DNA of 64,000 bases from a bacterium. Its GTDB lineage: Bacteria; Joyebacterota; Joyebacteria; Joyebacterales; Joyebacteraceae. The stretch is from the NCBI GenBank assembly GCA_025774935.1, contig JALGZK010000002.1, forward strand, positions 298,254 to 362,253. Reading direction: 5' to 3'. The stretch's first letter is position 1, and the number at the start of each line of letters is the position of its first letter. A program made the translations under genes and the position numbers. Below the pieces are notes generated by a model. It ran no database searches. It was not told the origin of the DNA and saw only the letters and a program-made list of their open reading frames with translations. Shown in pieces: positions 17,533-27,416 of the stretch.

Positions 17533-19647
17533 TTGGGCCTGACGTTCCTCAACGGAGCATTCCTGGTAGCGGCGCTCGTCGCGCTCGTGCCGGTCGTGAT
17601 CCACCTGATCAGCAGGAGGCGTGTCGAGACCGTCGACTTCAGTTCCCTACGGTTCCTGAAGGAGCTCGAGCGGAAGCGGATTCGGAGGGTGCGCCTCCGG
17701 CAGATCCTGCTCCTCATTGTCAGAAGCCTCATCCTCCTTTCGGTGGCCCTGGCGCTCGCGCGCCCGACGATCAGGGGTCCGCTCGCGGGCGCGGCCGGTG
17801 CAAGAGCCAGGACGTCGATGGCAATCGTCCTGGACGAGAGCGCCAGCATGGGGCGGAGCCTGGAGGGCGTTCCCCTCTTCGACGAAGCGGCCCGGATCTG
17901 CCGCGGGGTGGCCGGTCTCCTCGACGAGGGCGACCAGGCGTTCCTCGTGACCGCGTCCGATCCACCCCGCGACGTGCTCCCGGAAGGGACCTTCAGCCGC
18001 GACGCCCTCGTGGAGGCCGTGACCGGTCTCGGGGTGACGTCGTCCGCGACGGACTACGCCGGAGCGGTCGCGGAGGCGGCGCGGCTCCTGGACGGCGCCC
18101 GGAATCTGAACAGGGAGCTGTACGTCATAGGGGACCTTCAGCGGACCGGGTGGGGAGTAGGCGGCGCGGGTGCGGCCGCACCGTCGACCGAGGAGCCGCC
18201 GGGCGCGGGCGGGACCGGCGAGCCCGTGCGCGGGTACGTCGTGCCGGTCTCCGGACCGACGGGGAATCTCGGCGTCGCGTCGGTCGAAGCCGGGCGGAAG
18301 TACGGTGGGACGCCGGGGCTCTTCTCGATAACCGCGGAGGTGAGGAACCGGGGAGCGCGCCGTGTCGACGTGCCGGTGAAGCTCTTCGTCGACGGTGTGC
18401 AGGTCGGCCAGGCTGGCGCGGTTCTGGAGCCCGGCGGGGCGGCGGTCGCTACGCTCGCGACGACGGTCGACGAGACGCGATGGCACTCAGGCTGGGTCGA
18501 GCTCCCCCCCGACGCGCTCGAGATCGACAACCGGCGGCACTTCGTGATTCCGCCGGCGACCCGCACGGAGGTCCTCGTCGTACGTGCGGCCGGAGACGAG
18601 CCGCGTGACGACGCGTACTACGTATCGCGGGCCCTCGACCCATCCGGCACGGGCGAGCGCTTCTCGCCCGTCCAGATCGACGCGGTCTCGCTCGGTAGTC
18701 AGGAGGACGGCAGGTTTCCGGTCGCCGTACTCGGCGACGTGGGCCGGCTCGACTCGTCGGGCGAGAACTGGATCGTTCGACACGTTGAGGGCGGCGGTGG
18801 GCTCCTCCTCGTGTTCGGCAGCCGGACCGACCTCCGGTACTGGAACGCCGATCTCCTCCCTCGTCTCGTTGGCACGAGGCTCAAGACAACGCTCGACCGT
18901 CCGTCGGGCGCCCGGCTCGCCCCCGTGGGCCTGGGGCACCCGCTTCTTGACGGGCTCGTCTTCGGCGAGCGGTTGATCGACGACGTCACGGTCAGGCGTG
19001 GGTTCGAGATCGAAACGGGCGTCGACGGGGCGCGCGCCCCGGAGGACATCCTCGAGATTCCCGGAGTCGGACCGATGCTGGTCCTCGGCAGAACCGAGAG
19101 GAGCGGCGAGGTCGGGGTCATCCTTACAGGCATCGACCCCGCGTGGAGCGACCTTCCCCAGAGCGGGTTTCTGGTCCCGCTGATCCACCGACTGGTCGCG
19201 CACCTAGAGGGAGCGCGGGCGCGGGGTGAGGGCGCGCTCGTCGGGCAGGACCTCGTCGTCCCGTTGGACGGGGGCGCCGTGGGTAGGGTCGACGTCGAGC
19301 TCCCGGGCGGCGGCACGGCGATCGCGGAACTCGGTGCCGGCGGCGGGCGGGCCTCGATTGACGCCGCCGAGACGCCAGGCGTCTACAGGTTCCTGGTCGA
19401 CGGTCGAGAGGCCGCGCTCGGCGTCGTGAACGTGGACCCGAGGGAGTCGGACCTCGCAGCACTCGACCCCGACGATCTCGGCGAGCGCGTGCCCGGCGTG
19501 GCGTTCAGGACCCTCGACGCGAGCGGCTCGCTCGAGGGGGAGATCGTGGAGGCGCGCCGGGGTCGGGAGCTCTGGCGCGTCCTCGTCTACATCGCGCTCG
19601 TCCTTATTGCGATGGAGATGCTCCTCGCCCGACCGCGGGGAGCGTAG
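17533..19647 (+). CDS. BatA-like membrane protein with vWA domain
   Basis: A 704-residue membrane protein. Residues 1-78 match the BatA N-terminal domain with two membrane segments (about 8-25 and 57-77) flanking a basic loop (ISRRRVETVDFSSLRFLK). A vWA domain follows with MIDAS D101, S103, S105 (VLDESASMG). Then come a CARDB-like beta domain (about 265-335), a glutamine-amidotransferase-like region (about 340-560), and a last hydrophobic segment near the C-terminus (VLVYIALVLIAMEMLL). The start is TTG with GAGGAG 6 nt upstream. It is the third gene of the moxR operon and is followed 39 nt later by mfd. Its domain order matches proteins that accompany DUF4159/DUF4175 genes elsewhere, which here lie at 49560-56880. 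Confidence 0.88.
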   Translation: MGLTFLNGAFLVAALVALVPVVIHLISRRRVETVDFSSLRFLKELERKRIRRVRLRQILLLIVRSLILLSVALALARPTIRGPLAGAAGARARTSMAIVLDESASMGRSLEGVPLFDEAARICRGVAGLLDEGDQAFLVTASDPPRDVLPEGTFSRDALVEAVTGLGVTSSATDYAGAVAEAARLLDGARNLNRELYVIGDLQRTGWGVGGAGAAAPSTEEPPGAGGTGEPVRGYVVPVSGPTGNLGVASVEAGRKYGGTPGLFSITAEVRNRGARRVDVPVKLFVDGVQVGQAGAVLEPGGAAVATLATTVDETRWHSGWVELPPDALEIDNRRHFVIPPATRTEVLVVRAAGDEPRDDAYYVSRALDPSGTGERFSPVQIDAVSLGSQEDGRFPVAVLGDVGRLDSSGENWIVRHVEGGGGLLLVFGSRTDLRYWNADLLPRLVGTRLKTTLDRPSGARLAPVGLGHPLLDGLVFGERLIDDVTVRRGFEIETGVDGARAPEDILEIPGVGPMLVLGRTERSGEVGVILTGIDPAWSDLPQSGFLVPLIHRLVAHLEGARARGEGALVGQDLVVPLDGGAVGRVDVELPGGGTAIAELGAGGGRASIDAAETPGVYRFLVDGREAALGVVNVDPRESDLAALDPDDLGERVPGVAFRTLDASGSLEGEIVEARRGRELWRVLVYIALVLIAMEMLLARPRGA

Positions 19648-19686
19648 GAGCGCGCCGGCGACGCTCGGCGGCGCGGGGAGGGACCG

Positions 19687-22600
19687 ATGCCCGGAAGGGT
19701 CATCGTCGACATCGCACAGGACGCCGAGCCGTTCGCGCGGTTGAGCGAGAGACTGGCCGAGGAGAGGGCGCGAGTCTGGGTCGGCGGCCTCATGGGCTCC
19801 GCGAAATCGCTTCTCGCCGCGGTGCTCAGGCAGAGGCTTCCGCACACGTGGGTCGTGGTCGCGCCGAACGTCCAGGACGCGGAGCACGTCCACGACGATC
19901 TCGTCACGTTCCTCGGCGCCGGCGAGCTCCAGCTCTTCGGCGAGTGGGAGACCCTCCCGTACGAACGCAGATCCCCCCTTCCGTCCATCACGGAGTCCCG
20001 CCTCGTCACACTGAACAGGCTCGCGGCCGGCGAGTCCCTTGTGGTGGTGACGACCCCGAAGGCGATCATGCAGCGGACGCTCTCGCGACGCCTTCTCGAA
20101 GACGCGACCCGGCACGTGATCCGGGGCGGGACGCTGGACCTCACAGCGTTCACCCGCGCGCTCGTCGACTCCGGATACCGGAGGGTCAGGATGGTCGAGG
20201 AGACCGGCGACATGAGCGTCAGGGGCGGCATCGTCGACATCCAGCCGTTCGGTCACGAGAATCCCATCCGTCTCGAGCTCGAGGGCGACCGCGTGGAGTC
20301 GATTCGCGAGTTCGACGTCTACACGCAGCGGTCGCTGCGCGGACTCGATGAGGTCTCGGTGCTTCCTCGAAGGGAGGTCGTCCTCGTCGGCGAGGGCTCG
20401 GCCGAGCTGGCCGAGCGCCTGAGGCTGGCGAACCCGACGGATTCGGAGGACAAAGAGCACCTCCTGAACGGCCTCGACAGGAGCTTCTACTTCGACGGGG
20501 TCGAGCAGTACCTCCCGGCGATTCACGAGGACGCGGAGACCCTCGTCGATTACCTGCCAGAGGGCGCCGGCGTCTGCATCCTCCGGGAGGAGGAAGTGTG
20601 GGACCGGGCCGACCAGCTGTCCCTCGAGGCCGCGAAGATCTACACGGACAAGCGTGAGGAGATGCCGCTCTGCGACCCCGAGTCGCTCCTCGTTCCGTTC
20701 GAGCGCATCCTGGCGGCGGTCGGGCCCCGCCCGGTCGTGGCCACCGGGCTCGTGAGGAGCGGAGCTGCCTCCGAGTACGAGCGGTGGGAGATCAAGTCGA
20801 AGCTCCAGGAGTCCACGGGGCGGAACCTCGACACGCTGCGCGAGAGGCTGACCGAGCTCTCCCGGTCCCACCGCGTCTTCGTGATGTGCGACAACAAGGG
20901 GCAGGCGACGAGGCTCTCGGAGCTTCTCGGCGACGTCTCGGCCGACACCGCACTCGAGGTGGGGAGCCTCGAGAAGGGGTTCATCCTGCCGGATGCGGCA
21001 CTCGCCGTCTACACCGACCACGACGTCTTCGACCGCTACCGGCGCCGGCGAAGACCGAAGTACCGCGGCGGGGCTCCGATCTCGAGCTTCGAGTCGCTCG
21101 TGCAGGGAGACTACGTCGTTCACATGAACCACGGGATCGGCCGGTACGTCGGGATGGAACGGGTCGAAGCGGACGAGCGACTCGTCGACTGCGTCGTCGT
21201 GGAGTACGCCGACAGTGGGAAGCTCTACGTCCCGGCCGACGAGATCGAGCGGCTTCAGAAGTACATAGGGAAGGAGGGCGTGACGCCGCGCCTCAACAAG
21301 CTCGGGACGGCCGCGTGGTCGAGGACGAAGGCGCGGGCCAAGGGAGCCGTCCAGGAACTCGCACGGTCGCTTCTGAAGCTGTACGCCTCGCGGAAGTCCC
21401 GGCCGGGACATCCGTTCGGCAAGGACGTCGTGTGGCAACAGGAGCTGGAGGCCTCGTTCATCTACGAGGAGACAGAGGACCAGCTCAGGGCGACCGAGGA
21501 GATCAAGGAGGACATGGAGTCCTCGAAACCGATGGATCGCCTCGTGTGCGGCGACGTCGGGTTCGGGAAGACCGAGGTCTCGATCCGCGCGGCGTTCAAG
21601 GCGGTCATGGACGGCAAGCAGGTCGCCGTCCTCGTTCCGACGACCATCCTCGCGGAGCAGCATCTCACCACGTTCCGCGACCGCCTCGCCGACTACCCGG
21701 TCGAGGTCGACGTCATCTCGCGGTTCAGAACCGACCGGGAGCAGAAGGAGATTCTCGAGCGGCTCGCCGAGGGGAAGACCGACATCATCATCGGCACCCA
21801 CCGGCTCATCCAAAAGGACGTGACTTTCAAGAACCTCGGACTCCTGGTCATCGACGAGGAGCAGCAGTTCGGCGTGCTCCACAAGGAGACGATCCAGCGG
21901 ATGAGGGAGACGGTCGACGTCCTCACGATGACGGCGACCCCCATCCCCCGCACCCTCCACATGTCGCTCATGGGTGCGCGCGACATGTCGATCATCAACA
22001 CGCCCCCGCGCGACCGGCTTCCCGTGAAGACGGTGATCAACGCGTTCGACGACGACCTGATCGTCGAGGCAGTCATGAGAGAGATCGACAGGAGCGGCCA
22101 GGTCTACTTCGTGCACAACAGGGTACAGAGCATCGAGGCCATGGCGAGCTACCTTCGAGAGCTTCTCCCGAACCTCGTGATCGACGTCGGACACGGCCAA
22201 ATGCCGGAGCGCCAGCTCGAGAGCGTGATGCTCAGGTTCCTCGACGGACAGATCGACGTGCTCGTCTGCAGCATGATCATCGAGTCCGGCCTCGACATCC
22301 CGAACGTCAACACGATCATCATCAACCGGTCCGACCGGTTCGGTCTGGCGCAGCTCTACCAGCTCCGGGGGAGGGTCGGGCGCTCCAACCACAGAGCGTA
22401 CGCATACCTCCTTGTCCCGCGAGATCGTGCCATCACGCCGATCGCGCGTCGGCGTCTCGGTGCGATCCAGGAGTTCACGGAGCTCTCCTCCGGCTACAAG
22501 CTCGCGATGCGCGACCTCGAGATCAGGGGAGCCGGGAACATCCTGGGAGCCGAGCAGCACGGCCACATGCTGGCGATCGGGTTCAACCTCTACTCCCGGC

Positions 22601-23106
22601 TCCTGCGGGAGGCGGTCCGTCGCCTCAAGGGCGTGACGGAGCCCGAGGAGCCCGAGGCGCGAATCGATATAAAGGTCGATGCATATATTCCGAGCAGCTA
22701 CATCGCAGACAATGACATGAAGATAGACATATACAAGCGCGTCCGGGACTGCACGGAGGTGGAAGCGGTCGAAGCCTTGCTGGCGGAGCTCGGAGATCGA
22801 TTCGGCCGGCCCCCGGAGGAGGTGCGGGCGCTTCTGAGGGTGCAGGAGCTGAGGGCCCTCTGCACGGCCGCGGGGGTGAGGCGGTTCGGCTTGCTGGAGG
22901 GGATGGCGGAGGCGGAGTTCATCCCTGGCCGGGAGCCTAAACCCGGCCAGATGAGGGTGCTTCTGGAGCATTGCAGCGTCCCGCTCGAGTTCGACGCGAG
23001 GCGCGGCCTTCTGATGCGGTTCAAGGCCCCGAGGGACAAGAGGCAGGTCCTGAGGCTCGGTACGGAGGTATTGAAGCGGGTTGTCGAGTGTGCTACCATC
23101 CACTAG
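19687..23106 (+). CDS. mfd: Transcription-repair coupling factor Mfd
   Basis: An 1139-residue protein, close to the usual Mfd length. The N-terminal UvrB-like region (about 1-330) includes TLPYERRSP and the ISVRGGIVDIQPFG-type strand (MSVRGGIVDIQPF). The RNA polymerase-interacting domain begins near 475 with GDYVVHMNHGIGRYVGME. The superfamily 2 translocase motor carries Walker A GDVGFGKTE (about 622), the DEEQQF box (about 720) and TATPIPRTLHMSL. The TRG region with RVGRSNHRAYAYLL and the C-terminal UvrA-binding domain follow. Mfd removes RNA polymerase stalled at lesions and recruits UvrA. The ATG follows GGAGGG. It ends the moxR transcript, and a promoter for the next operon lies within its last codons. 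Confidence 0.97.
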   Translation: MPGRVIVDIAQDAEPFARLSERLAEERARVWVGGLMGSAKSLLAAVLRQRLPHTWVVVAPNVQDAEHVHDDLVTFLGAGELQLFGEWETLPYERRSPLPSITESRLVTLNRLAAGESLVVVTTPKAIMQRTLSRRLLEDATRHVIRGGTLDLTAFTRALVDSGYRRVRMVEETGDMSVRGGIVDIQPFGHENPIRLELEGDRVESIREFDVYTQRSLRGLDEVSVLPRREVVLVGEGSAELAERLRLANPTDSEDKEHLLNGLDRSFYFDGVEQYLPAIHEDAETLVDYLPEGAGVCILREEEVWDRADQLSLEAAKIYTDKREEMPLCDPESLLVPFERILAAVGPRPVVATGLVRSGAASEYERWEIKSKLQESTGRNLDTLRERLTELSRSHRVFVMCDNKGQATRLSELLGDVSADTALEVGSLEKGFILPDAALAVYTDHDVFDRYRRRRRPKYRGGAPISSFESLVQGDYVVHMNHGIGRYVGMERVEADERLVDCVVVEYADSGKLYVPADEIERLQKYIGKEGVTPRLNKLGTAAWSRTKARAKGAVQELARSLLKLYASRKSRPGHPFGKDVVWQQELEASFIYEETEDQLRATEEIKEDMESSKPMDRLVCGDVGFGKTEVSIRAAFKAVMDGKQVAVLVPTTILAEQHLTTFRDRLADYPVEVDVISRFRTDREQKEILERLAEGKTDIIIGTHRLIQKDVTFKNLGLLVIDEEQQFGVLHKETIQRMRETVDVLTMTATPIPRTLHMSLMGARDMSIINTPPRDRLPVKTVINAFDDDLIVEAVMREIDRSGQVYFVHNRVQSIEAMASYLRELLPNLVIDVGHGQMPERQLESVMLRFLDGQIDVLVCSMIIESGLDIPNVNTIIINRSDRFGLAQLYQLRGRVGRSNHRAYAYLLVPRDRAITPIARRRLGAIQEFTELSSGYKLAMRDLEIRGAGNILGAEQHGHMLAIGFNLYSRLLREAVRRLKGVTEPEEPEARIDIKVDAYIPSSYIADNDMKIDIYKRVRDCTEVEAVEALLAELGDRFGRPPEEVRALLRVQELRALCTAAGVRRFGLLEGMAEAEFIPGREPKPGQMRVLLEHCSVPLEFDARRGLLMRFKAPRDKRQVLRLGTEVLKRVVECATIH
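23071..23099 (+). promoter_or_regulatory. Sigma-70-type promoter inside the 3' end of mfd
   Basis: TTGAAG (23071-23076), a 17-nt spacer and TACCAT (23094-23099) end 7 nt before the mfd stop end. It would drive the chaperone operon starting at 23217. Confidence 0.45.
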
Positions 23107-23114
23107 TTATTATC

Positions 23115-23136
23115 CGGAGCCCGCTTACGGGCTCCG
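23115..23136 (+). terminator. Hairpin after mfd
   Basis: A perfect 9-bp stem (CGGAGCCCG with CGGGCTCCG) and a 4-nt loop CTTA, starting 9 nt after the mfd stop. There is no T-tract. Because a promoter lies just upstream, it could also be a 5' leader hairpin of the chaperone transcript. Confidence 0.5.
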
Positions 23137-23216
23137 CATCGACGAGCGAAAGGAAGCGTGAAGCACCCCGGGAGCGCGGCGCGGCCGCTCTCCCGCCGTT
23201 GCGAAAGGAGTGCGCG

Positions 23217-25037
23217 ATGAAGAGGATCCTGGGGTTTGGAGTGCTGGCTGTTGTGACCGCCTCGCTGCTGGCCGGCTGTGGGAACGTCGAGGACCGGGCC
23301 GTGGTGACGATCTCCGACAACGAGGGGCAGATCGAGGCCCGCGTCGTGACCGTCGGATACGTGAACGACCGCTTGGACAGGATAGCGCCCACGCTCCTGC
23401 CCGACGTCCCGGGCGAGGAGGGCAAGAAGCAGTTCATCGAGGAGATCATCAGGAAAGAACTCCTCGTGATCCAGGCGCACCGGCTGGGGTTCCACGAGGA
23501 CGAGAGGCTCGCGACCGCGAAGCCGTACTTCGCGGACACCAAGGCGCGCTCGATGTTCACCGACGAGACGGTCACCGAGCCGAGCAAGCTCGAGGAGGGC
23601 GAACTCCAGGAGTTCCTGGACCTCCGGACGACGAGCTTCCAGGTGCTCGAGATCATCGTCCAGAGCGAGGAAGTGGCCAACGAGGCGTATCGCCGCGTGA
23701 CGGAGGGAGGCGAGGACTTCGGGGCAGTCGCCGCCGAGCTCTCGACGGCGCAGTCGGCTGAAGACCACGGCAGGCGGGAGGTGCAGCACTGGTTGGACAT
23801 GCACCCCCTCATCCGCGTGGCGATCAAGGACTACGTGAAGGACGAGGTTACGGAGCCGATCCTCATCGGAACGACCTGGTACATGTTCAAGATCCTCTCC
23901 CGGAAGGTAGGGCCGCCCGAGAAGCCGTACGAGGGGGCCTTCCTGACCGCGGTGGAACTGGAGGCCGGCACGTTCAAGCGGCAGATCGTCGAGCACGCGG
24001 TCTTCGCCGAGATGATGGAGTCCGCGGCCATGGTCTTCAACGATGAAGCGGTGGAGATCGCCGGCAGGCGCATCGTCGAGAAGATGGACGAGGTCCTTCC
24101 CCCGCTGCCCGACGACGCTCCATTCGAGGAACGGATGGAGCGCGCCCGCGTCCAGGTGGTCCCGGACTTCACCGACGAGGAGGCTGGAATCGAGTTCATG
24201 AGGTACACGATCGGCGGGGAAGAGATCGTCATGTCGCTCGCCGACCTTCACGACCTCATCGCGGAGACGCCGGGCATGGAGACCCCGAAGGGCGGCGAGT
24301 ACGAGCGGATTACGTCCTTCATGAAGAGGACGGTGCGGGACGAGATCATCGAGTACGAGGTGGACGTGAGGGGATACCGCGACTCTCAGGAGGTGGCGGA
24401 CTACGTCGAGTCGCGCTCCGAAGAGCTCATGATCGACTTCGTGTACGAGACCGAGGTGAGTCAGAAGGTCGCGGAGCCGATGGGGCAGGAGGTCCGCGAT
24501 TACTTCCGATCTCACCGCGATGACTTCATCAAGCCCGCGGCCGTCGATGTCCAGCAGATCATCGTCGGGACCGAGAACGAAGCGAACCTGATCGTCCAGC
24601 GGCTCGAGGCGGGCGAGGCTGAGTTCTTCGACCTCGTCCAGAAGCACTCGATCGACGAGTGGAGCAAGTCCAAGGACGGCATCATCACCGGTTATGAACA
24701 GGGCGAGCGCCGGCTGGACTACCTGCAGGGCGTCGCCTTCGACCTCGAGGTCGGCGAGATCAGTCAGCCGTTCCGGGCGCCGGGGGGCTACGCGGTCGTC
24801 CGCGTGCTTGCTGCCTACCCCGAGGAGATGCTCGCCTTCAGCGACGTTGCGGACGTCGTGAAGATCTCCGTGTGGAACCTGGCGAAGGAAGCGCGGCTTC
24901 TCGAGCTCCTCGACGGGATTCGCGCTTCGTGCGCCGTCGAGTACACCGAGGGGAACCTGAAGTACGTCAAGGACCCGACGGAGGTTCGCGAGGAGCGGGA
25001 GTCCGAGCGGGTCACCGTCTCGAAGACGATCGGCTAG
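23217..25037 (+). CDS. Lipoprotein with parvulin-type peptidyl-prolyl isomerase domains (SurA/PrsA-like)
   Basis: A 606-residue lipoprotein: signal peptide with lipobox LLAGC (C21), ATG with AAAGGAG upstream. A SurA N-like helical region (about 50-125) is followed by a degenerate parvulin domain (about 128-222: TSFQVLEIIVQSEEVANEAY). A long helical insert follows, and then a second parvulin domain (about 440-540: VDVQQIIVGTENEANLIVQR to GGYAVVRVLAA). The layout fits a PrsA/PpiD/SurA-type chaperone helping exported proteins fold, here anchored by lipid. It heads an operon of three such proteins. The first parvulin domain lacks the usual GG-D-LG loop, so it may be a chaperone module only. Confidence 0.85.
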   Translation: MKRILGFGVLAVVTASLLAGCGNVEDRAVVTISDNEGQIEARVVTVGYVNDRLDRIAPTLLPDVPGEEGKKQFIEEIIRKELLVIQAHRLGFHEDERLATAKPYFADTKARSMFTDETVTEPSKLEEGELQEFLDLRTTSFQVLEIIVQSEEVANEAYRRVTEGGEDFGAVAAELSTAQSAEDHGRREVQHWLDMHPLIRVAIKDYVKDEVTEPILIGTTWYMFKILSRKVGPPEKPYEGAFLTAVELEAGTFKRQIVEHAVFAEMMESAAMVFNDEAVEIAGRRIVEKMDEVLPPLPDDAPFEERMERARVQVVPDFTDEEAGIEFMRYTIGGEEIVMSLADLHDLIAETPGMETPKGGEYERITSFMKRTVRDEIIEYEVDVRGYRDSQEVADYVESRSEELMIDFVYETEVSQKVAEPMGQEVRDYFRSHRDDFIKPAAVDVQQIIVGTENEANLIVQRLEAGEAEFFDLVQKHSIDEWSKSKDGIITGYEQGERRLDYLQGVAFDLEVGEISQPFRAPGGYAVVRVLAAYPEEMLAFSDVADVVKISVWNLAKEARLLELLDGIRASCAVEYTEGNLKYVKDPTEVREERESERVTVSKTIG

Positions 25038-25092
25038 ACGGTTCCCGTCCGGTCACTGGCCGGCGGGTTCTGGCGGGAGGAGGACACCCTTC

Positions 25093-26058
25093 GTGGGTCC
25101 ACGGATCACTGGCGTGACGGGCGTCCGCCGCGGCCGGGCCGCGTCTGCACTGCGCGGTGTCGTCGCGGCGGTCGCTCTTGCGGCCGTCGCCGCAGCGACT
25201 CACGGCTGCGGAGGAACCGAGGAAGGCGAGGAGGTCGCGCGCGTCAACGGCGCGGTCCTCACCGTCGAGGAGTTCTATGCTTCGGTTCCCGAGCAGCTCC
25301 TGGCGGTCATGAGTGTCGAGGACCAGGAGGAGGCTCTCCGCACCTGGGTGAAGACTGAGCTCTTCTACCAGGAGGCGGTCCGCCGCGGAATCGACGACGA
25401 CGGGTCCATCAGGAGGAGGCTCCGCGAGCTCGAGCGGGAGATCGTCGCGGAAGAACTCATCAGGCGCTCGATGGCCGAGGTCCCCGAGGTGACCGAGGCG
25501 GAAGCGAGAATCTACTTCGACGCCCACGACAGCGACTACGCCATCCAGATCAGACTCGCGCACATCCTCGTCCGCAGCCGCGCCGAAGCGGACAGGGCGC
25601 TCGCCAGGATACGGGAGGGCACGCCGTTCGAGAACGTCGCGGCCACCGTCTCGATCGACCAGACCGCGGCCATGGGCGGCGACCTCGGCTACATGCGACG
25701 CGGTGAGATGGTGCACGAGCTGGAGGAAGCCGCGTTCGCCCTGAAGGTCGGCGAGGTGAGCGACGTCATACCGAGCAACTACGGCTACCACATCATCAAG
25801 GTCCTGGACCGGCACCCCGGCGCGGGGCAACCGTCGTTCGACTCGAAACGGGCCGCCGTGCTGAACTTCCTGACCTCGCAGAGGCGGAGGCAGGCGTTCG
25901 ACGAATGGCTCGTGGAGCTCGAGGAGCGTGCGACGGTCGTCATCGACACGGCGCAGCTCCGTCTGGCCGCTCAGCGGCGGATTCAGCCGACGACCGGCGA
26001 GGACTACCCCGAAGGAAACGAAGCCGCCGCTGAGAGCACGGGCGTCGAGGCTCCGTAG
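25093..26058 (+). CDS. Lipoprotein with single parvulin domain (PpiC/SurA-like)
   Basis: A 321-residue protein starting at GTG with GGAGGAGG upstream. The signal region ends in a lipobox-like THGC near residue 39. A SurA N-like segment with VARVNGAVLTVEEFY (about 47-140) precedes one complete parvulin domain (about 150-245). The domain opens IRLAHILVRSRAEAD and contains the conserved GGDLGYMRRGEM and YGYHIIKVLD. It should act in the periplasm as a chaperone or proline isomerase. It sits between two related genes with short gaps, so the three are almost certainly one operon that arose in part by duplication. Confidence 0.87.
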   Translation: MGPRITGVTGVRRGRAASALRGVVAAVALAAVAAATHGCGGTEEGEEVARVNGAVLTVEEFYASVPEQLLAVMSVEDQEEALRTWVKTELFYQEAVRRGIDDDGSIRRRLRELEREIVAEELIRRSMAEVPEVTEAEARIYFDAHDSDYAIQIRLAHILVRSRAEADRALARIREGTPFENVAATVSIDQTAAMGGDLGYMRRGEMVHELEEAAFALKVGEVSDVIPSNYGYHIIKVLDRHPGAGQPSFDSKRAAVLNFLTSQRRRQAFDEWLVELEERATVVIDTAQLRLAAQRRIQPTTGEDYPEGNEAAAESTGVEAP

Positions 26059-26090
26059 GACTCTCCGAGAGGCGCGTGGGAGAACGACCG

Positions 26091-27416
26091 ATGATCGAGG
26101 GGACGAGGAAGCACACTCTTCTTCTGGCCGTGGCGGCGCTCCTGGCGTTCGGCCTGCTCTGCTCCGCCGCGGCGGAGCGCCAGCTCGTCGATGGGATCGC
26201 GGTCGTCGTCGGTGACCAGATCATCCTCGAGAGCGAGATCGACGAGGAATTCTACATCTACCAGATGCGCATGGGGTCGAGCCGCATTCCTGACAGCGAC
26301 GTACTGAGCGTCCGCAGCGAGATCGTGAAGGAGATGGTCGATGAGCTCCTCCTGGTGGCGAAGGCCAAGCGGGACACGATCGAGCTCGATCCCGCCGCCG
26401 TGGACCGCGAGCTCGATCGCCGCGTCAGCGACCTGAAGGAGCGGCAGGACTCGGAGGAAGCGCTCGCCGCCGCGCTCGAGTCGCAGGGGCTGACGCTCGA
26501 CCGGCTGAAGGAGATCTACCGCGACGACATCGAGAGACGCCTGCTCGCTGAGACGGTGGTGAGGAGCGAGATCCACTCGAAGATCTCCGTCACGTGGAGG
26601 GAGGTCGAGGACTACTACGAGGAGCACGGCGCGGAGGTGTCGCAGGTGCCCGCGACCTTTACGGTCGCCGGCATCCTGTCGGTTCCGAAGATCAGTGAGC
26701 CGGTCAAGCTCGCCGCGATCGAGCGCATGACCGCGATTCGCGACAGGCTCGAGGCCGGCGAGTCGTTCGAGGAGCTCGCGCGCGAGAACTCGGACGACGC
26801 GAGCGCCGAACGAGGAGGGGACCTGGGGTTCATCGGTCGCGGCACGACCGTACCAGAGTTCGAGGACGCCCTCTTCGCGCTCGAGGTCGGAGAGGTCTCC
26901 GGCATCGTCCCGACCAGGTTCGGCTTCCACCTCATCGAGGTCGTGGAGAAGGAGGAAGCCCGCGTCCGCGCGCGGCACATCCTCGCGCGCGTCGTCCCCG
27001 GACCGGAGGACGACGAGCGCGCCTTCGCGCGTGCGGAGAGCCTCCGGCAGATGATCGTCGACGGCGAGGACTTCGCGGTCGTTGCGGAGGAGTACTCGGA
27101 CGACCCCGTATCCGCCGAGCGCGGAGGAGAGCTGGGCACGTTCACGCGGGAGGACCTCAACCCCGCGTTCCTGACGGTGGTCGAGGATCTCGATGTGGGC
27201 GAGGTTTCAGACGTGACGCGCGGCGAGAGCGGATACTACGTCCTCACCCTTCTCGCGCGCGAGGACGCGCGCGTGGCCACGCTCGACGAGGTCCGGGCGA
27301 ACCTCCGGGAGTACCTGTTCGGCCTGAAGGCGGAGGAGGCCTATCGGGAGCTCCTCGATCGTCTCGCCGAGGAGATCCACGTCGACATCCGCACGCAGAT
27401 GGCGCCCGGGTCATGA
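26091..27416 (+). CDS. SurA-like periplasmic chaperone with two parvulin domains
   Basis: A 441-residue protein with a cleavable signal peptide (about residues 1-28, SAAAERQ). The SurA N-domain includes VDGIAVVVGDQIILESEID, the usual opening of SurA. Two consecutive parvulin domains follow (about 190-285 with GGDLGFIGRG, and about 286-395 with ARHILARVVPG and GGELGTF). SurA escorts outer-membrane barrel proteins across the periplasm to the BAM machinery; many such barrels are encoded in this window. ATG 26091 has GGGAG upstream; GTG 26076 is an alternative that adds five residues. Its stop overlaps the next start by 4 bp (ATGA). Confidence 0.9.
   Translation: MIEGTRKHTLLLAVAALLAFGLLCSAAAERQLVDGIAVVVGDQIILESEIDEEFYIYQMRMGSSRIPDSDVLSVRSEIVKEMVDELLLVAKAKRDTIELDPAAVDRELDRRVSDLKERQDSEEALAAALESQGLTLDRLKEIYRDDIERRLLAETVVRSEIHSKISVTWREVEDYYEEHGAEVSQVPATFTVAGILSVPKISEPVKLAAIERMTAIRDRLEAGESFEELARENSDDASAERGGDLGFIGRGTTVPEFEDALFALEVGEVSGIVPTRFGFHLIEVVEKEEARVRARHILARVVPGPEDDERAFARAESLRQMIVDGEDFAVVAEEYSDDPVSAERGGELGTFTREDLNPAFLTVVEDLDVGEVSDVTRGESGYYVLTLLAREDARVATLDEVRANLREYLFGLKAEEAYRELLDRLAEEIHVDIRTQMAPGS

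Noticed and set aside
19204-23103. A 1299-codon open frame on the minus strand opposite mfd
   Set aside because: It mirrors the mfd codon pattern at high GC, gives a low-complexity Arg/Asp/Leu/Val-rich product and has no family motifs. The plus strand is an intact Mfd.
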